Counted from the stretch's first letter, positions 11,520 through 23,858 are shown. The stretch: DNA of 64,000 nt from Prunus persica (GCF_000346465.2 NC_034010.1:24834570-24898569); one strand, 5' to 3'. Translations and numbers: made by a program. Notes: generated from the sequence alone by a model not told the origin.

Positions 11520-14148
11520 TTATACATTTTGGTTTTGATACTTGAAAAACTTGGCACAAATTAAATAGTACACAAAATTCACCACTCCAATCACAGCTGA
11601 CATCCAAAATACATTATCTAGACGCCCTTGATTTATATTATTCGGTAACCACCCCGTTGTCTGCTTTACCAAATGGGTGATTGCAGTGCTGAGATAAAAC
11701 CCAATTCCAATCAGCAATGACATCATAGCCGTGGAAGTACTTTTCAGAGATTTTGGAAATTGTTCATAGTACAATGCAACTTGTCCAGGGAACTGGAATG
11801 CCTCACCAATTCCCATAACCGACATTGGTGCCACGAGCCATAGGGCTGACATGGGAACCACTGTCCCGGGCTGATTTGTGAGGTGATGTGCTCTTACCAC
11901 TCCTAATCGTCCCCTTTCGAGTAGAGCTGACCCGACCAATCCAACAATGTTGATCACATGACCAATCCCTACTCGTTGGAGGGGTCTTAACTTGTGTAGT
12001 ATAAAGCGATCAACTATGAAAATGGAGATGGCTGTGGCTAAGAGGTTGAAAACTGGGAATGAACCAGCAGGGATTCTGAAGTGTGGGCCAAGGTGCCTGT
12101 CCATAGATAGGGCTTGGAGTACAACGAGGCTACTAGAAATAGCTATTGTAATGCTTAAACAGATGCCAGTAGACCATAGTGGCATGATTTTGATAAGGGT
12201 TTTAAGGTCTTCCACTTCTTTGACAGTGCACAACTGCCATGATTTTGTATATGAGCCATTAAATTGCTTGTCTTTTTCGGTTTTCAGTGCTGCACGATTC
12301 AAGAATCTGCATAAAAATGTTGCACGCGAATTATGGGTGAATAATGCAACTTCTTGTATTACATAGAGGGAAGAGTACTAATGCATACTATTGTGATGTA
12401 CGTAACCATGGAAACAATATTCTCATGCGCACGTGGACTACTGACTCTAACAATAGATTTTTAAATGCAAGTGATTTTCAAACAAGATGCAATAACGTAT
12501 CTCAAACTAATTAGACTATATATATATACATATGTGTGTGTGTAATTAGACTCTAATTAACTATATAATTATGATCATAAGCATACCTGAAAGATTTAGT
12601 TGGGACTGTATTGTCAGCAAAAACCTCATCTGCATAAAAGTAGTCCGAGTCTCTTGAAATTGCCAATGATATCTTCATTTTCCAAATCGATGCAACCAAA
12701 ACTCGTGCTATGCTCATGAAGGGGCTACCCATTGGTTTAACTTGCCTGTAAAATCGCTTCCCCAACAAAAACACCAGTATCCCAATAGCATTTGCAATGA
12801 AGCAAATCCCAAACCCTAATCCCCATCCCACGTTGTCCTCGACATAGATGATGGCGGTGGAGCTGATGAGATTAGCAACATACAAGGCCATGAAATACCA
12901 ATTGAAGAAAACCCCTTGGTCCTTGGGGTTTTTAAATTGGTCAGCTCCCATGGTTGCAATTGTGAAGCTAGTTCCTCCAAGCCCTAGTGAAGCTAGGGCT
13001 AATGCTCCATAGAGGACTGAGTATTGAAAGTTTGATGGACCTTCACATGTGAGTGAGCCAGGTGGACATGATGAAGGCCTCAAGGAATGCATTGTAGCTA
13101 TTAGGGTTAACATGGTCATACCCTGATGAAGGTTCAAGATGATGATCAATATATGATATTGACGTGTCATTTTATTATTTGTGCACTGTCTATTCTTTAC
13201 TACCATATTATTCTATAATCTCTCACGGTATATGTAATTATGCAACTAAAAGATTTTCTTTTGCCACAACCATTCATATAAAGGTACATCATTATAAACT
13301 CACAAAGTAACAAGGGAAATATATTCTTACCCTCCGCAAAAAAGTGTCACTATTCAAGTAATTTGGTTCTTTTGATTCATCATGACAAAAATGAATAATA
13401 TATATCATGAACTATGGTGACACTTGCGTCATAAAAAATCATTACGACAAAAAATGTCCCTGAAATAAAATCAATAAAGACAAGCACATACAATCTTTTG
13501 CACACACTAAAAAATCTTTATGACTTGTGATTAAGAAAAAAGCTTCTTCTTGTAGCACAAAATAAACTAAAAAATTGTTATGATGTATGATTAAGAAAAA
13601 AACATCTCACAAACAAACGTGTGAAGAGACTAGTAATTCATGATTAGGCAGACTAGTATTGAGAAATAATATAGTAACTTAATTATATAAATTACCAGTA
13701 GAGAAAGGAAGGAAAAAATGACGACGACAGAAAAAGATCCCAAGAAGGAATCGGCAATGAAGGCTCCGACAATGGGGATGAGATTGTTGGTGCCAAAGAT
13801 GATGTTAGTGATCTGTGTTGCGCTTATGCTCTTCACATTGAATTTTGTTATCAGAAATACTATCAAGTTGGACCCCCACCCGCCACCTGCTATCGACAGA
13901 CCCAACATACTTCCTGATAGTGTGCATCATTTCATCATCAAATTCATTAACCCATTCAAAACACATAATAATGAAAAATGTTCTTTTGTCAGACTGTCTA
14001 ACGAAATTAAAAAAAACTAATCGAGCGAGAAATTAAGGGAGAGACCTGTAACGAAGGGGAAGGTTATCCAGCCTCCTCGTTTAGGATGATCCTCTCCATC
14101 TTCACTAAATGTTTCAACTTCTTCTACTTCTTTGGGTTTGGACTCCAT
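11520..14148 (-). CDS. NRT1/PTR family transporter, NPF2 (NAXT-like), copy A, intact
   Basis: Four exons on the minus strand: 14046-14148, 13696-13913, 12587-13122 and 11520-12306. All junctions are GT-AG and in frame, giving 547 residues. The start follows a GA-rich leader and opens with an acidic, cytosolic N-terminus, then RGGWITFPFVTGSMLGLSIAGGGWGSN, MGADQF and FFNWYF, all hallmarks of the NPF/POT fold with about 12 membrane helices (broken up here: RGGWITFPF, GSMLGLSIAGGGW). The C-terminus has LWLVAPMSVMGIGEAFQFPGQ-type sequence. It most resembles the NPF2 group that includes Arabidopsis nitrate-excretion transporters (NAXT1/NPF2.7 and relatives), predicted to act at the plasma membrane. 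Nitrate as substrate is inferred from the family. The ExxER proton-coupling motif of TM1 is not seen, as in other members of this group. Copy B, 4.6 kb away, is frameshifted. Confidence 0.9.
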
Positions 14149-14164
14149 TCTCTCTCTCTCTCTT
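14149..14164 (-). repeat. short GA repeat abutting the NPF copy A start codon
   Basis: On the minus strand an interrupted GA tract of about 16 nt ends directly at the ATG. The equivalent tract in copy B is about 55 nt. Confidence 0.85.
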
Positions 14165-14884
14165 CAAATGTTACATATATGCTCTTCACATGTTGCATAT
14201 ATATATAGTGTGGATTAATATTTTAGAATGTAATTTTGATTAATTAGTCCACCCACTTAGTATAAAACTCACTTACGTACAAAAATTGTGGAACCCCACG
14301 GAGAGACATATACCGACTCCTTTCCACAAATTGTAGACACAGCACCTAAAGTTAGCCACGAAATGGGCAAAAATTGTTGTATTACCGATCATGTTTCTCT
14401 CACTCTGTTTGTTTATGCAAAAAAGGTAACGGTAGGTAAAGTCTAAACTAAACTAAACGCATATTCATAGTCATAGTGGTTTGGTTTATAAAAAGAAATG
14501 CATATATACTAGTCCATCAATCTGACATCATTTGTGCACAAGCTACGCTATGTGAGGTTTATACGCTAACCCTGCTGCACACATTTGTTATTTTTCTTCC
14601 AAAAAGCCAATGATCCATGTTTTTAATTTGGCACATTTGCCTTGCGGCCAATGATCCATGTTTATAATATTTTATCGGTCGCATTGCACCAAAAGAAAAG
14701 AGAAACAACGAATCTAATGCTAGATTGTGGACTTGTCTGAAAGAGGAATGAGTCCCTATAGGTAAGGAGCCAAATATATTTCAATTTGTGATGCAGAATC
14801 TCTTTAATTAACAGAAATGTGTCACTAGTTGTAGCAGTGTGTCCTCTTCCTTGCATCCGAGTTAGAATTCGCTAATATCTTATC
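14165..14884. other. upstream region of NPF copy A, duplicated at 18.85-19.6 kb
   Basis: Promoter side of copy A with an alternating TA stretch near 14197-14210. Blocks such as TTGTGGAACCC followed by GAGAGACATATA, and CATCATTTGTGCACAAGCTACG, recur upstream of copy B, so the duplication includes the promoter. No gene is seen. Confidence 0.7.
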
Positions 14885-15990
14885 AGTCTCCCAACTAAAA
14901 TTCGCCCTCTCTGTTAGGGGTGGGCATGGTTCGGTTTGGACCGGTTTTTGCCTCAAATTAGAACCGATCCGGTACTATTCATCCGGTTTGGTTCGGTTCG
15001 GTTTTAATAAAAAAAAATTCAAAAACTGTCCAGTTCGATTTGAACCGGTTTCGGTCCGGTTTCGGTTTCGGTTCGGTTTTGAACCGGATTATAAAAAAAA
15101 ATTAATTTTTTTTTAATAAAATTCTCAACTAAAATATTATTATTTTACTTGAAAATTAACAAATTATTAAATTTCATATAAAAAATAAATATTAAAGTGA
15201 GAAAAGAGAGATATTTTGACATTGAACTTGAATAAATATTAGGTTTTTTTTAGTGAAATTAAAAATATAGCATTAAATATAAATATATATTGAAATTATA
15301 TATTTTTTTAGTTTTACCGGTTCGGTTCGGCTTGGTTCGGTTCTTGAAGACATGGAACCGGATCCGGAACCGGTCCAAACGGGTCCGGTTCGGTTTTTGA
15401 CCGTTTTTTGACTTTTTGGTCAACTCGGTTTTTTTCCGGTTTGGTTCGGTACGGTTCGGCTCGGATTTCCGGTTCGCCGGTTTGAGTGCCCACCCCTACT
15501 CTCTGTCACAACGTTTGACCACAAGCTCTTTTCGCACCTCATATTTGCCCTGGGCTGTGACCCGGGCGAGTCTACCAAAGTCATGATCCTGTGGATGTGG
15601 CTTGAGCATGTGCCCAAGGAGTACAACTTTGTGCACAAAAATGCGTGACTCTCCGCCTTGAACTACATTCAAAAGGAGGACTTTCATGTTTACACCACCA
15701 ACCGCAACTAGGACATTCTCCATTCCACGTTCTATATTAAAATTGGATTTTTTTTTTTTTTTTTGGTGGATATGAAATTTGGGGACTTCATTGATGGTGT
15801 CTTTATGCAAGAAGTGCCTACTGAGGAGCAACCTCTGTACACCCTTCTTGTGGTTCATTCTGCTTCCCCCATTCCAATTGTTCTTAACGGAAAAAGCAAG
15901 GCCAATTTCCATCAATGGGAAGCATGTTTGGGCAACGCAATACGTGCGTAAATCATAATCACCATGAGAACCAAGTTCACCAAGGACTGG
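14885..15990 (+). pseudogene. decayed plant RRM-like gene, copy B, truncated and split by a MITE
   Basis: Parts of copy A recur here: a short piece at 14885-14914, then DHKLFSHL, LWMWLEHVPKEYNFVHK and YIQKEDFHV after the MITE, and finally the terminal KFGDFIDGVFMQEVPTEEQPL block near 15770-15840. The middle third of the gene is deleted; a poly-T run (15749-15766) marks the join. There are several in-frame stops. The hAT MITE at 14915-15498 sits within the first part. As in copy A, the remnant faces the 3' end of an NPF gene (16163). Confidence 0.75.
14915..15498. mobile_element. hAT-type MITE with CCGGTT-rich interior
   Basis: A 584-bp element with ends TAGGGGTGGGCA and TGCCCACCCCTA, exact inverted repeats. 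It is flanked by a perfect 8-bp duplication CTCTCTGT at 14907-14914 and 15499-15506. The 8-bp duplication and TAGGGG termini are typical of the hAT superfamily. The interior is a string of GGTTCGG/CCGGTT motifs and an AT-rich core, with no coding sequence. It is inserted into the RRM-like pseudogene copy B. Confidence 0.92.
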
Positions 15991-16162
15991 AGCAACTCCA
16001 GTTTAAGTAATTTATTTTGGCTTTTAAGAGTATTATTCTTTGTTTTCTAAAAATGAAGTGAATTAATCTGAGAGAGTTTGTACCTACAGTGTTATAAGTT
16101 CCTAGATGATTAATAAATTTTGCACCTCTCAAGCAAATATATTGTAATTTTGAAGCATGAAG

Positions 16163-18795
16163 TTATACATTTTGGTTTTGATACTTGAAAAACTTGGCAC
16201 AAATTAAATAGTACACAAAATTCACCACTCCAATCACAGCCAGCATCCAAAACACATTATCCAGCCGCCCTTGATTTATATCATTTGGTAACCACCCTGT
16301 TGTCCGGTCTACCAAATCCGTGATTGCAGTGCTGAGATAATACCCAATTCCAATCAACAATGAGCTCATAGCCGTGGAAGTACTTTTCAGAGGTTTTGGA
16401 AATTCTTCATAGTAAAGTGCAACTTGTCCAGGGAAATGGAATGCCTCACCAATTCCTACAACCGACAGCGGTGCCACGAGCCATAGGGCTGACATGGGCA
16501 CCACCGTCCCGGGCTGATTTGTGAGGTTATGTGCTCTTACCACTTCTAATCGTCTCCTTTCGATTAGGGCTGATCCAACCAGTGCAACAATATTGATCAC
16601 GTGACCAACTCCTATTCGTTGGAGGGGTCTTAATTTGTGTAGTGGTCTTAATTTGTGTAGTATGAAGCGATCAACTATGAAAATGGAGGTGGTTGTGGCT
16701 AAGAGGTTGAAAACTAAGAATGAACCAGCAGGGATTGTGAAATGTGGGCCAAGGTGCCTGTCCATAGTTAGGGCTTGGAGTATAGTGAGGCTACTAGAAA
16801 TACCTATTGGAGTGCTTAGAAAGATGCCAGTAGACCATAGTGGCATGATTTTGATTAGGGTTTTCAGGTCTTTCACTTCTTTGACAGTGCACAACTTCCA
16901 TGTTTTTTCATATGAGCCATCAAATTGCTTGTCTTCTTCGGTTTTTAGAGCTGCACGATTCAAGAATCTGCATGAATATAGTGTGTTATTTTATATATAC
17001 ACAAAATATGGGTGAAATGCAACTTCTTGTATTACATGGGGAGAGAGAGTACAAATACATATTATTATAATGTACGTAATCATCAAAACAATATTCTTAC
17101 GTGCACTTGGACGACTGACTCTAATAAGGCTGTCAATACTATTGCTTAATTTATGAACTACACAATTTTAAATGAATGGTAGTTAAACTATACATTTATC
17201 AACAATTTACAATATCATTTTCCATTTACACAAAGTACGTACAAATATCTGAAATTAATTTTTGTACTGGATGCATTTTTCTTTTGAAGGTAAGTACAAT
17301 TATTTGTTATTAACTTTGACTGAACCTTTAAATTCAGTCAACATAGAAGAGTAAAAAATAAACTGACGTACCTCAAATAAATCAAAAATTAGATTGACAT
17401 GGATTTGATAACCTATATCTCCCAGTTACGTATTCCATTTAAATGAGAAATTTTTGGATGTGACTGAATCAATCGACCCATATACCCCATACCTGAAAGG
17501 TTTAGTTGGAACTGTATTGTCAACCAAAGCCCCATCTCCATAAAAGTAGTCCGAGTCTCTTGAAGCAGCCAATGATATCTTCATTTTCCAAACTGATGCA
17601 ACCAAAACTCGTGCTATGCTCATGAAGGGGCTACCCTTTGGTTTAACCTGCCTGTAAAATCGTTTCCCCAACAAAAACACCAATAACCCAATAACATTTG
17701 CAATGAAGCAAATCCCAAACCCTAATCCCCATCCCACGTTGTCCTGCACATATAGATGATGGCGGTGAAGCTGATGACGTTGGCAACATACAGGGCCATG
17801 AAATACCAATTGAAGAAAACCCCTTGGTCGTGGGGCTTTCTAAACTGGTCAGCTCCCATGGTTGCAATTGTAAAGCGAGTTCCTCCAAGCCCTAGGGAAG
17901 CTAGGGTTAATGCTGCGTAGAGGACTGAGTATTGAAACTTCGATGGACCTTCACATGTAAGTGAGCCAGGTGGACATGATGAAGGCCTCAAGGAATGTAT
18001 TGTAGCTATGAGGGTTAACATGATCATGCCCTGATCAAGGTTAATGGGATGATCAATATATCATGTTATTATTGATGCACTTTATATGTCAATTTTTATA
18101 TGTCACCCTTTTTGGTCACCCATTCCCTATTATTTTAGATAGTGGACAGCAAAATCGTAACAAGGGAAATATATATTCCCACCCCTAAAAAAAAGAGTAA
18201 TGATCTTTAGACATACAAGATAGACCACATTAGCTGACTACCTTATATGGCAGCTGATGTGGTTATGCTATTTTCATTAATGAATACTGCATATACACAC
18301 GCATACCAATATCTCAAAAGAGAGAGTATTGAGTATTGCCAGTAGAGAAAATATTAATTACCAGCAGAGAAATGAAGGAAAAAATGGAGACGACAGAGAA
18401 AGACCCCAAGAAGGAATCGGCAACGAAGGCTCCAGCAATGGGGAAGAGATTGTTTGTACCAAGGATGATGTTATTGATCTGCGTTGCGCTTATGCTCTTC
18501 ACGTTGAATTTTGTTATCAGAAATACTGTCAAGTTCGATGCCCACCCGCCAGCTGCTACGGACAGACCCAGCACACTTCCTGAGTGTTCATCATTTCATC
18601 ATCAAATTCATTAATTTATTCAAAACACACACATATATAACAATACTAACGAAAAAAATTACTAATCGAGCGAGAGATGAAGGGAGAGAGACCCGAAATG
18701 AAGGGGAAGGTTTTCCAGCCTCCTCGTTGAGGATGATCCTCTGCATCTTCACTGCATGTTTCAACTTCTTCTACTTCTTTGCGTTTGGCCTCCAT
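16163..18795 (-). pseudogene. NRT1/PTR family transporter, NPF2 (NAXT-like), copy B, frameshifted
   Basis: Same four-exon structure as copy A: 18693-18795, 18362-18579, 17493-18030 and 16163-16967, with GT-AG junctions. Exons 1 and 2 have exactly the lengths of copy A (103 and 218 nt). Exon 3 is 538 nt instead of 536. The two extra bases lie near 17745-17755, where copy A reads AIIYVEDNVGWG; here the frame shifts after AIIY and reaches a stop within about ten codons, at roughly one third of the protein. Downstream the other frame is still well conserved, so the break looks recent. Exon 4 also has an 18-bp tandem duplication (HKLRPL twice). A truncated product would have only the first few helices. 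An assembly error remains possible; otherwise this is a young pseudogene. Confidence 0.85.
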
Positions 18796-18813
18796 TCTCT
18801 CTCTCTCTCCCTC

Positions 18814-18850
<37 letters not shown>
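18796..18850 (-). repeat. expanded GA repeat abutting the NPF copy B start codon
   Basis: About 55 nt of GA repeat with a few GGGA interruptions, in the 5' leader directly before the ATG on the minus strand. It is over three times longer than in copy A. Confidence 0.92.
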
Positions 18851-20827
18851 TCAAAAGTTACATAATACATATATAGAAGGGTCCATGTGGATTAATGTGT
18901 ATAATTTTGATTAATTAGTCCACCCACTCTTAACTCCCATGAATATTCTTGTCCTTATTGTCTAGGTTTGCTTGCCCTCTTAGTATAAAACTCACTTAGG
19001 TACAAAAATTGTGGAACCCTACAGAGAGACATATATACCTACTTCATCAAATGTAGACATAGCACCTACAAATTTAGCCACTAAATAAAACTAACTATAT
19101 AAAACCTCCATGGTTAGCAGGATAATGTTATATAATTCATCACGTTTCTCTCACTCTGTTTATTTATGCAAAAAGGTAAAGTCGCATATTCATACTGGTA
19201 TATTTTTTAAGAAAATGTATATGTATATGTACATGTATCATCCATCAGTCTGACATCATTTGTGCACAAGCTACGCTATGTGAGGTTTATAGCCGAACAC
19301 TGCTACACACATTTTTTTTAGTGAGGAAAACATAATTATAGCAAACAAAAGCCTCTAGGACATGCAGCGCAGGCCCTGCAAGGTCGAAGAAAAAAGGAAT
19401 AAAACAGCTTAACGGCAGGCTATGCTTCCACAACTGAGATGGGGAAAACCGATGACCCAAGGAAGCCAGAGAATCAGCAGTGAAATTCGCCTCTCTCAAG
19501 ATTTTAATTTGGCACATTTGCCTTTCGGCCTTATTTCTTTTATTATTATAACGATAATTGATTATATTTAGTATGTTTTGACTGACGCATGGCACCAAAA
19601 GAAAAAAGAGACGAGGAATCTAGAAGGAGCTCGACTGTGGTGGACTAGACTATTCAAAGTGCGCACACACAGCGTCCAATTCTGTACTGCAATAGTTGGG
19701 AGCACTTTAATCTGTCGCCGACAATGTCTTCAGATTGATCTGTCAATTTGATTACAGGTAAGGAGCATGTATACTGAAGTAGCATAAGGGGACTAGGTAA
19801 ATTGGTTAGGGGAGTAAGTCCGGTTTCTTGCACTCAAGTTTAAATCCATTATTTCATAACATGAAGAGCACTTCCACTCCTCCATTTTTACCAAAGGGGG
19901 CTTAGGCTCCAAAAACAACCCCCACAAAGGAAAAGTTACCGTAGTAAGAAGTGGGCACACGAAGCTAGACAAGTCAGAAGGCAAGACTTACATGAGCTAC
20001 TGTCTGAGCGAGCTGACGTCAACATGATGTCAACGGCCAATTTAAATACCAAAAAATTCAAATTTTTTTATATATAAATACCTAGTCATGTTCCTCATTT
20101 CTCACACCAAAATCCATACAAAATTCTCTCCTCATATCTCATGTAAATAGTGGTTGCTTTTGGGTTGCCATAGTAATGAGTAGGAATGCATCAAAAAATT
20201 TATGGGGCAATCACTATTCACATGGATAGTGTTTGTCCTTATTGGCAATTATCCTTTGCCATGGCACAATGGGATGGAAGTGCTCTAAATCAGAGTACCT
20301 TGAATCACGGGAACTTCTACTTTTTGGTTGACAACCTTTAGAACATTACCCTGTCAAGAAAATAGAATAAAAATCTCTAGCCAGTTGCCACTCTCTCAAC
20401 CTAATTCAAAGGATGTTTAGAAAGTGTTTTCGATGGGGCCAAACACGTTTTTCACATGCTTCAAACAATGTGTGTTGCATTTAGTTGAAGTAGATAAAAG
20501 AACTTATTGAGTTTTAGAGTGCTTAAAGCAGATTCAATTGAATGTTTTACATGTTTCACATGTGTTTCACATGAAACAGCTGCACAAGGAAACTATTTGC
20601 TGAGTGGAAGCTTTTCCAAGCTCGATGAGAATATTTACAAACTTGACACAACGAAGATAACATTCAATGATCATCAAATTATAAGATCAACTTAATTACA
20701 TAAATTGAACTGGTATGTATTAGAAGTGTAAGCTGCAGCAGCAAAATTGAAGGGAACAGTAAAATATACAAAGACCAGGGCATTCAATAAGGGCATGTTT
20801 GACCTCACGGGTCACTGATCATTAGTG
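18851..20827. other. intergenic, upstream of NPF copy B
   Basis: 18.9-19.6 kb is the duplicated promoter region of copy B, with a short retroelement fragment at 19311-19501. From 19.6 to 20.8 kb no gene is seen and no repeat was recognised; short open frames there have no recognisable product. Confidence 0.5.
19311..19501 (-). mobile_element. 5'-truncated LINE fragment (RNase H-like end plus poly-A)
   Basis: About 190 bp absent from the matching place upstream of NPF copy A (near 14582-14620). On the minus strand it encodes LREANFTADSLASLGHRFS, the C-terminal motif of the RNase H-like domain carried by plant non-LTR retrotransposons, and runs into an A-rich 3' end (T8 on the plus strand at 19312-19319). 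A short 3' piece ending in poly-A fits a 5'-truncated LINE insertion made after the tandem duplication. Confidence 0.65.
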
Positions 20828-23800
20828 CTAAAGCGTAGCAAGTGCCGATCGGTGGACAATGTCATACAGAGAGAGAAGAATTTCGGCACCTATCAGCGCA
20901 ATGATGAGCCATTCCAAAAAATCGGACTTCCTATTTTGAAGAATTTCCTGAAGAAAGCGAATGTTGTGCTGCAAAGAAGAACAAAACAATGTCGCCACCA
21001 CATCAAACATTAGCTGAAAAGCAGTTCTCCATATTTAGTAACCAGTATTGAGCAATAAAATGTTTCTTGTACCTCCACAAACTTCAACTTAAAATCAAGA
21101 CTTGCAAATCTCTGAGTTAACTCAAATTCATCTCTGAGATACTCCCATATCTGGGCATATTTGGCATCCTTCCAGGCAATGTCTGATCTGTAAAATCAAT
21201 TTCATGAGTTAGACTAAACATGCACGGAAATATCTTAAAAGAGTGAAAAACTGAATCTTGAAATCACTGTTGCTCAATGCGATTTGATAGAGCTGAGTGG
21301 TAATAAGAACCTCAAAGAAACATCACACAGAGAAAACAGTTGGTTCCCGGATGGACGGTCTGAACCACAACTTAACAAATATAAGCCATAGAGTATTTAT
21401 GGAATTGCACACCACAAGTTTAAATCATATATTAATAGAATTTTCTATTATATAGTCAGAAAAAACATAAAATAACAGATCATAACAATATTTGATATTG
21501 CAACTCCCAATGCCTCAAAAGACAACTAACAGCTGGAATATGGTAGCATCTGAAATTTCAAATAACAATCTTGGACACAATCTTTTAAGAAAAAAATTCA
21601 TCTCCGACAAAGCTTTCTACACAAGCCCCATTACAAAATAGGGCCATAGCACAGTATCGAGAAATAAAATTTCCGGATAAATGAACACTTCTAAGATCAA
21701 CACTTTCTTCCTATATCGACTCACAAAAGAACAGGGGAAAGATGTTTTTTTGTCTTTTCTCACTCACTTTTCCAGCCAATCGCAATCATACATACAGATA
21801 ACTACTTCCATGCTATGGAGGATCAATGCAATCCAAAAACAAGTTTCAGATTAATAACTATAATATTGAATTTAAAATCATTACCTCTCAAAAAGTCCGA
21901 GCTTAAGAATCACATCAGCAAGATTAGAATTTGCCTTTCCCACTAACTGAAATAGTTTTTTCCTCTTCATTTTAAACTTTCCCGTAGTTTCCATTTCACG
22001 ATTAATGTCAGTAAATTCTGCAACCATTCCATCAACCTAATCAAAGAAACAAAGTACTGAGGATCAATCATCAAGTTATATTTTCACAAAGTTGAACCTC
22101 CAAAGCTTATGCGAAGCGTACCTGGCGCACATAGTAATCAAGAGCAATACTTTGACCAAGAACACTACCAATAGTACGGATTCCATCAACATTCAAGTAC
22201 TGCAACATTATGTAATCCAATCCACCTTCCATCCAAGTGTGCAAAGCTGGCTTCTCCCTCACCTCATACTCTATGATTTCATAACACAATAAAGTTCAGA
22301 TTTGAAAACTTTCCCAAAAATGTAACCCTCGCCCATTGGAGCAACAACCATGAAGCAGAAAACAAAAGATATGCCACTGCAACATTAAAAAATAATGAAG
22401 GTAATGGTCTAGCAGTATTGATTTCACTTGAAAACATCAACAATTGAAAAGGGTAGATGCTTTGATCTGCAGCAAGCTACTCATGCCGGACATACATATA
22501 GGTGGGGTACAGTAAATAATCATCAAGACAGATATGAACATATCTTCTACCCTCCCAAAATTTGTCTAATAGTAGGTAACATTACAAACTTCAAGTTATT
22601 CTAATATCAATAAAATCAATTTATCTATGAACAGTTATGCTCTTTCATATTATATGAATAAAGAATAACTCATGTGAAATGTTTACAGAACAGAAATATT
22701 ATGAATCCAAATAATTTAAGTAATGGAGAATTGATGAACTGCATCGTTAAACAGATATATTTGATATATAGGGTCTCACCATCCTTTCTCATTTCAGGTA
22801 GCAATCCTGATGCATGTTTTTCCACGATTTTCAAATACCCATCGATCTCGTGTTCACGAACATTAAACAAGACAATGGAGCCATACTGAAAAACTACCAT
22901 GTAGCAACAGTCACTCCCACTTAAACTAAGACCCAAACCCTGAAACAGAGAAAGCATTCAACTTATTGTATCATTTGCAGGCAGATAACGAACATTTGTG
23001 TAAATTGCAGGAAAGCAATAGAAGCAGGCCACTATGGAAGAAATCAGCTTAAAAAGTTACCATATTATATTATTATCCACTCTGTGGTAAAGGTATCATG
23101 ATCCTTTTCTTTGCAAAACTAAAATCACTGCAAACCAAGAAAACATGGTAAACTTACATTGTTAGAATCGGACGGCTCGCCGAACCTAAACACAACGTAA
23201 TTAGTCATACGCGATGTTGGTGGGATAAAATTCAGCCTGTTCTGTTCCACTAAGCTTCTCAAATCCACACTATTACATGTAAAATAAAAATAAAACTAGA
23301 AACCATTAATAAACCAAAAGAAATTAAAATCATCCACTCATCATAAACAATATGAACACCTAATCAGTGCAATTATTTGTCTTTACATTTCCCCAAACAT
23401 TTTCGGGGACATTTTCAAAACAAATTTACTAAATTTAAAAAATAAAAGCTAAAAACAAACCTGGTAGAGAAGAAGTAGGCTCTAACAGGGATAGAGGGCT
23501 TAGCATTTTCGTCCACCGTCGCTTTGTGGCCATCGCCGACCTCCGAGCACGAGACCGGCTCGTTCCACTCCAATGTGTCTGCATGCGGGACAGATGAAAC
23601 GCAGCGTACGACAAGGACGTTGAAATTGGAGCCGATTTGGGGTTGGCTTCTGAGACCTGGAATCGAGGAACACCAAGACGTGGTGATTGAGTGGAGGTTT
23701 AGGGTTTTGGAAATGGAAGGATTTTGAGGATGGGGTAAGGTTAGGATTGTACGGACGGAGAGGAGAGGCGTAGGCGAAGAAGATGAAGACGAAGAAAGAG

Positions 23801-23858
23801 AAGAGAGAGAGGGAAAGAGACGGGTGGCCTTGAGGTGGGCGTCTATGGCACGCCGCAT
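20828..23858 (-). CDS. RRG: DUF155 protein, RETARDED ROOT GROWTH-like, probably mitochondrial
   Basis: Seven exons: 23461-23858, 23158-23269, 22780-22939, 22122-22270, 21885-22036, 21073-21187 and 20828-20968, all in frame, giving 408 residues. The first exon encodes a Ser-, Arg- and Leu-rich N-terminus free of long acidic runs, as expected of a mitochondrial presequence. The DUF155 (RMD1/RRG/YagE-like) domain follows, with VVFQYGSIVLFNV, DGIRTIGSVLGQSIALDYY and an ILKLGLFER block. A C-terminal hydrophobic segment at about residues 378-399 (FLEWLIIALIGAEILLSLY) is the usual membrane anchor. Arabidopsis RRG is a mitochondrial protein needed for cell division in the root meristem; that role is inferred here. 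Length and exon order fit the family. Whether this is the RRG orthologue or its close paralogue (RRL) was not resolved. Confidence 0.88.
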
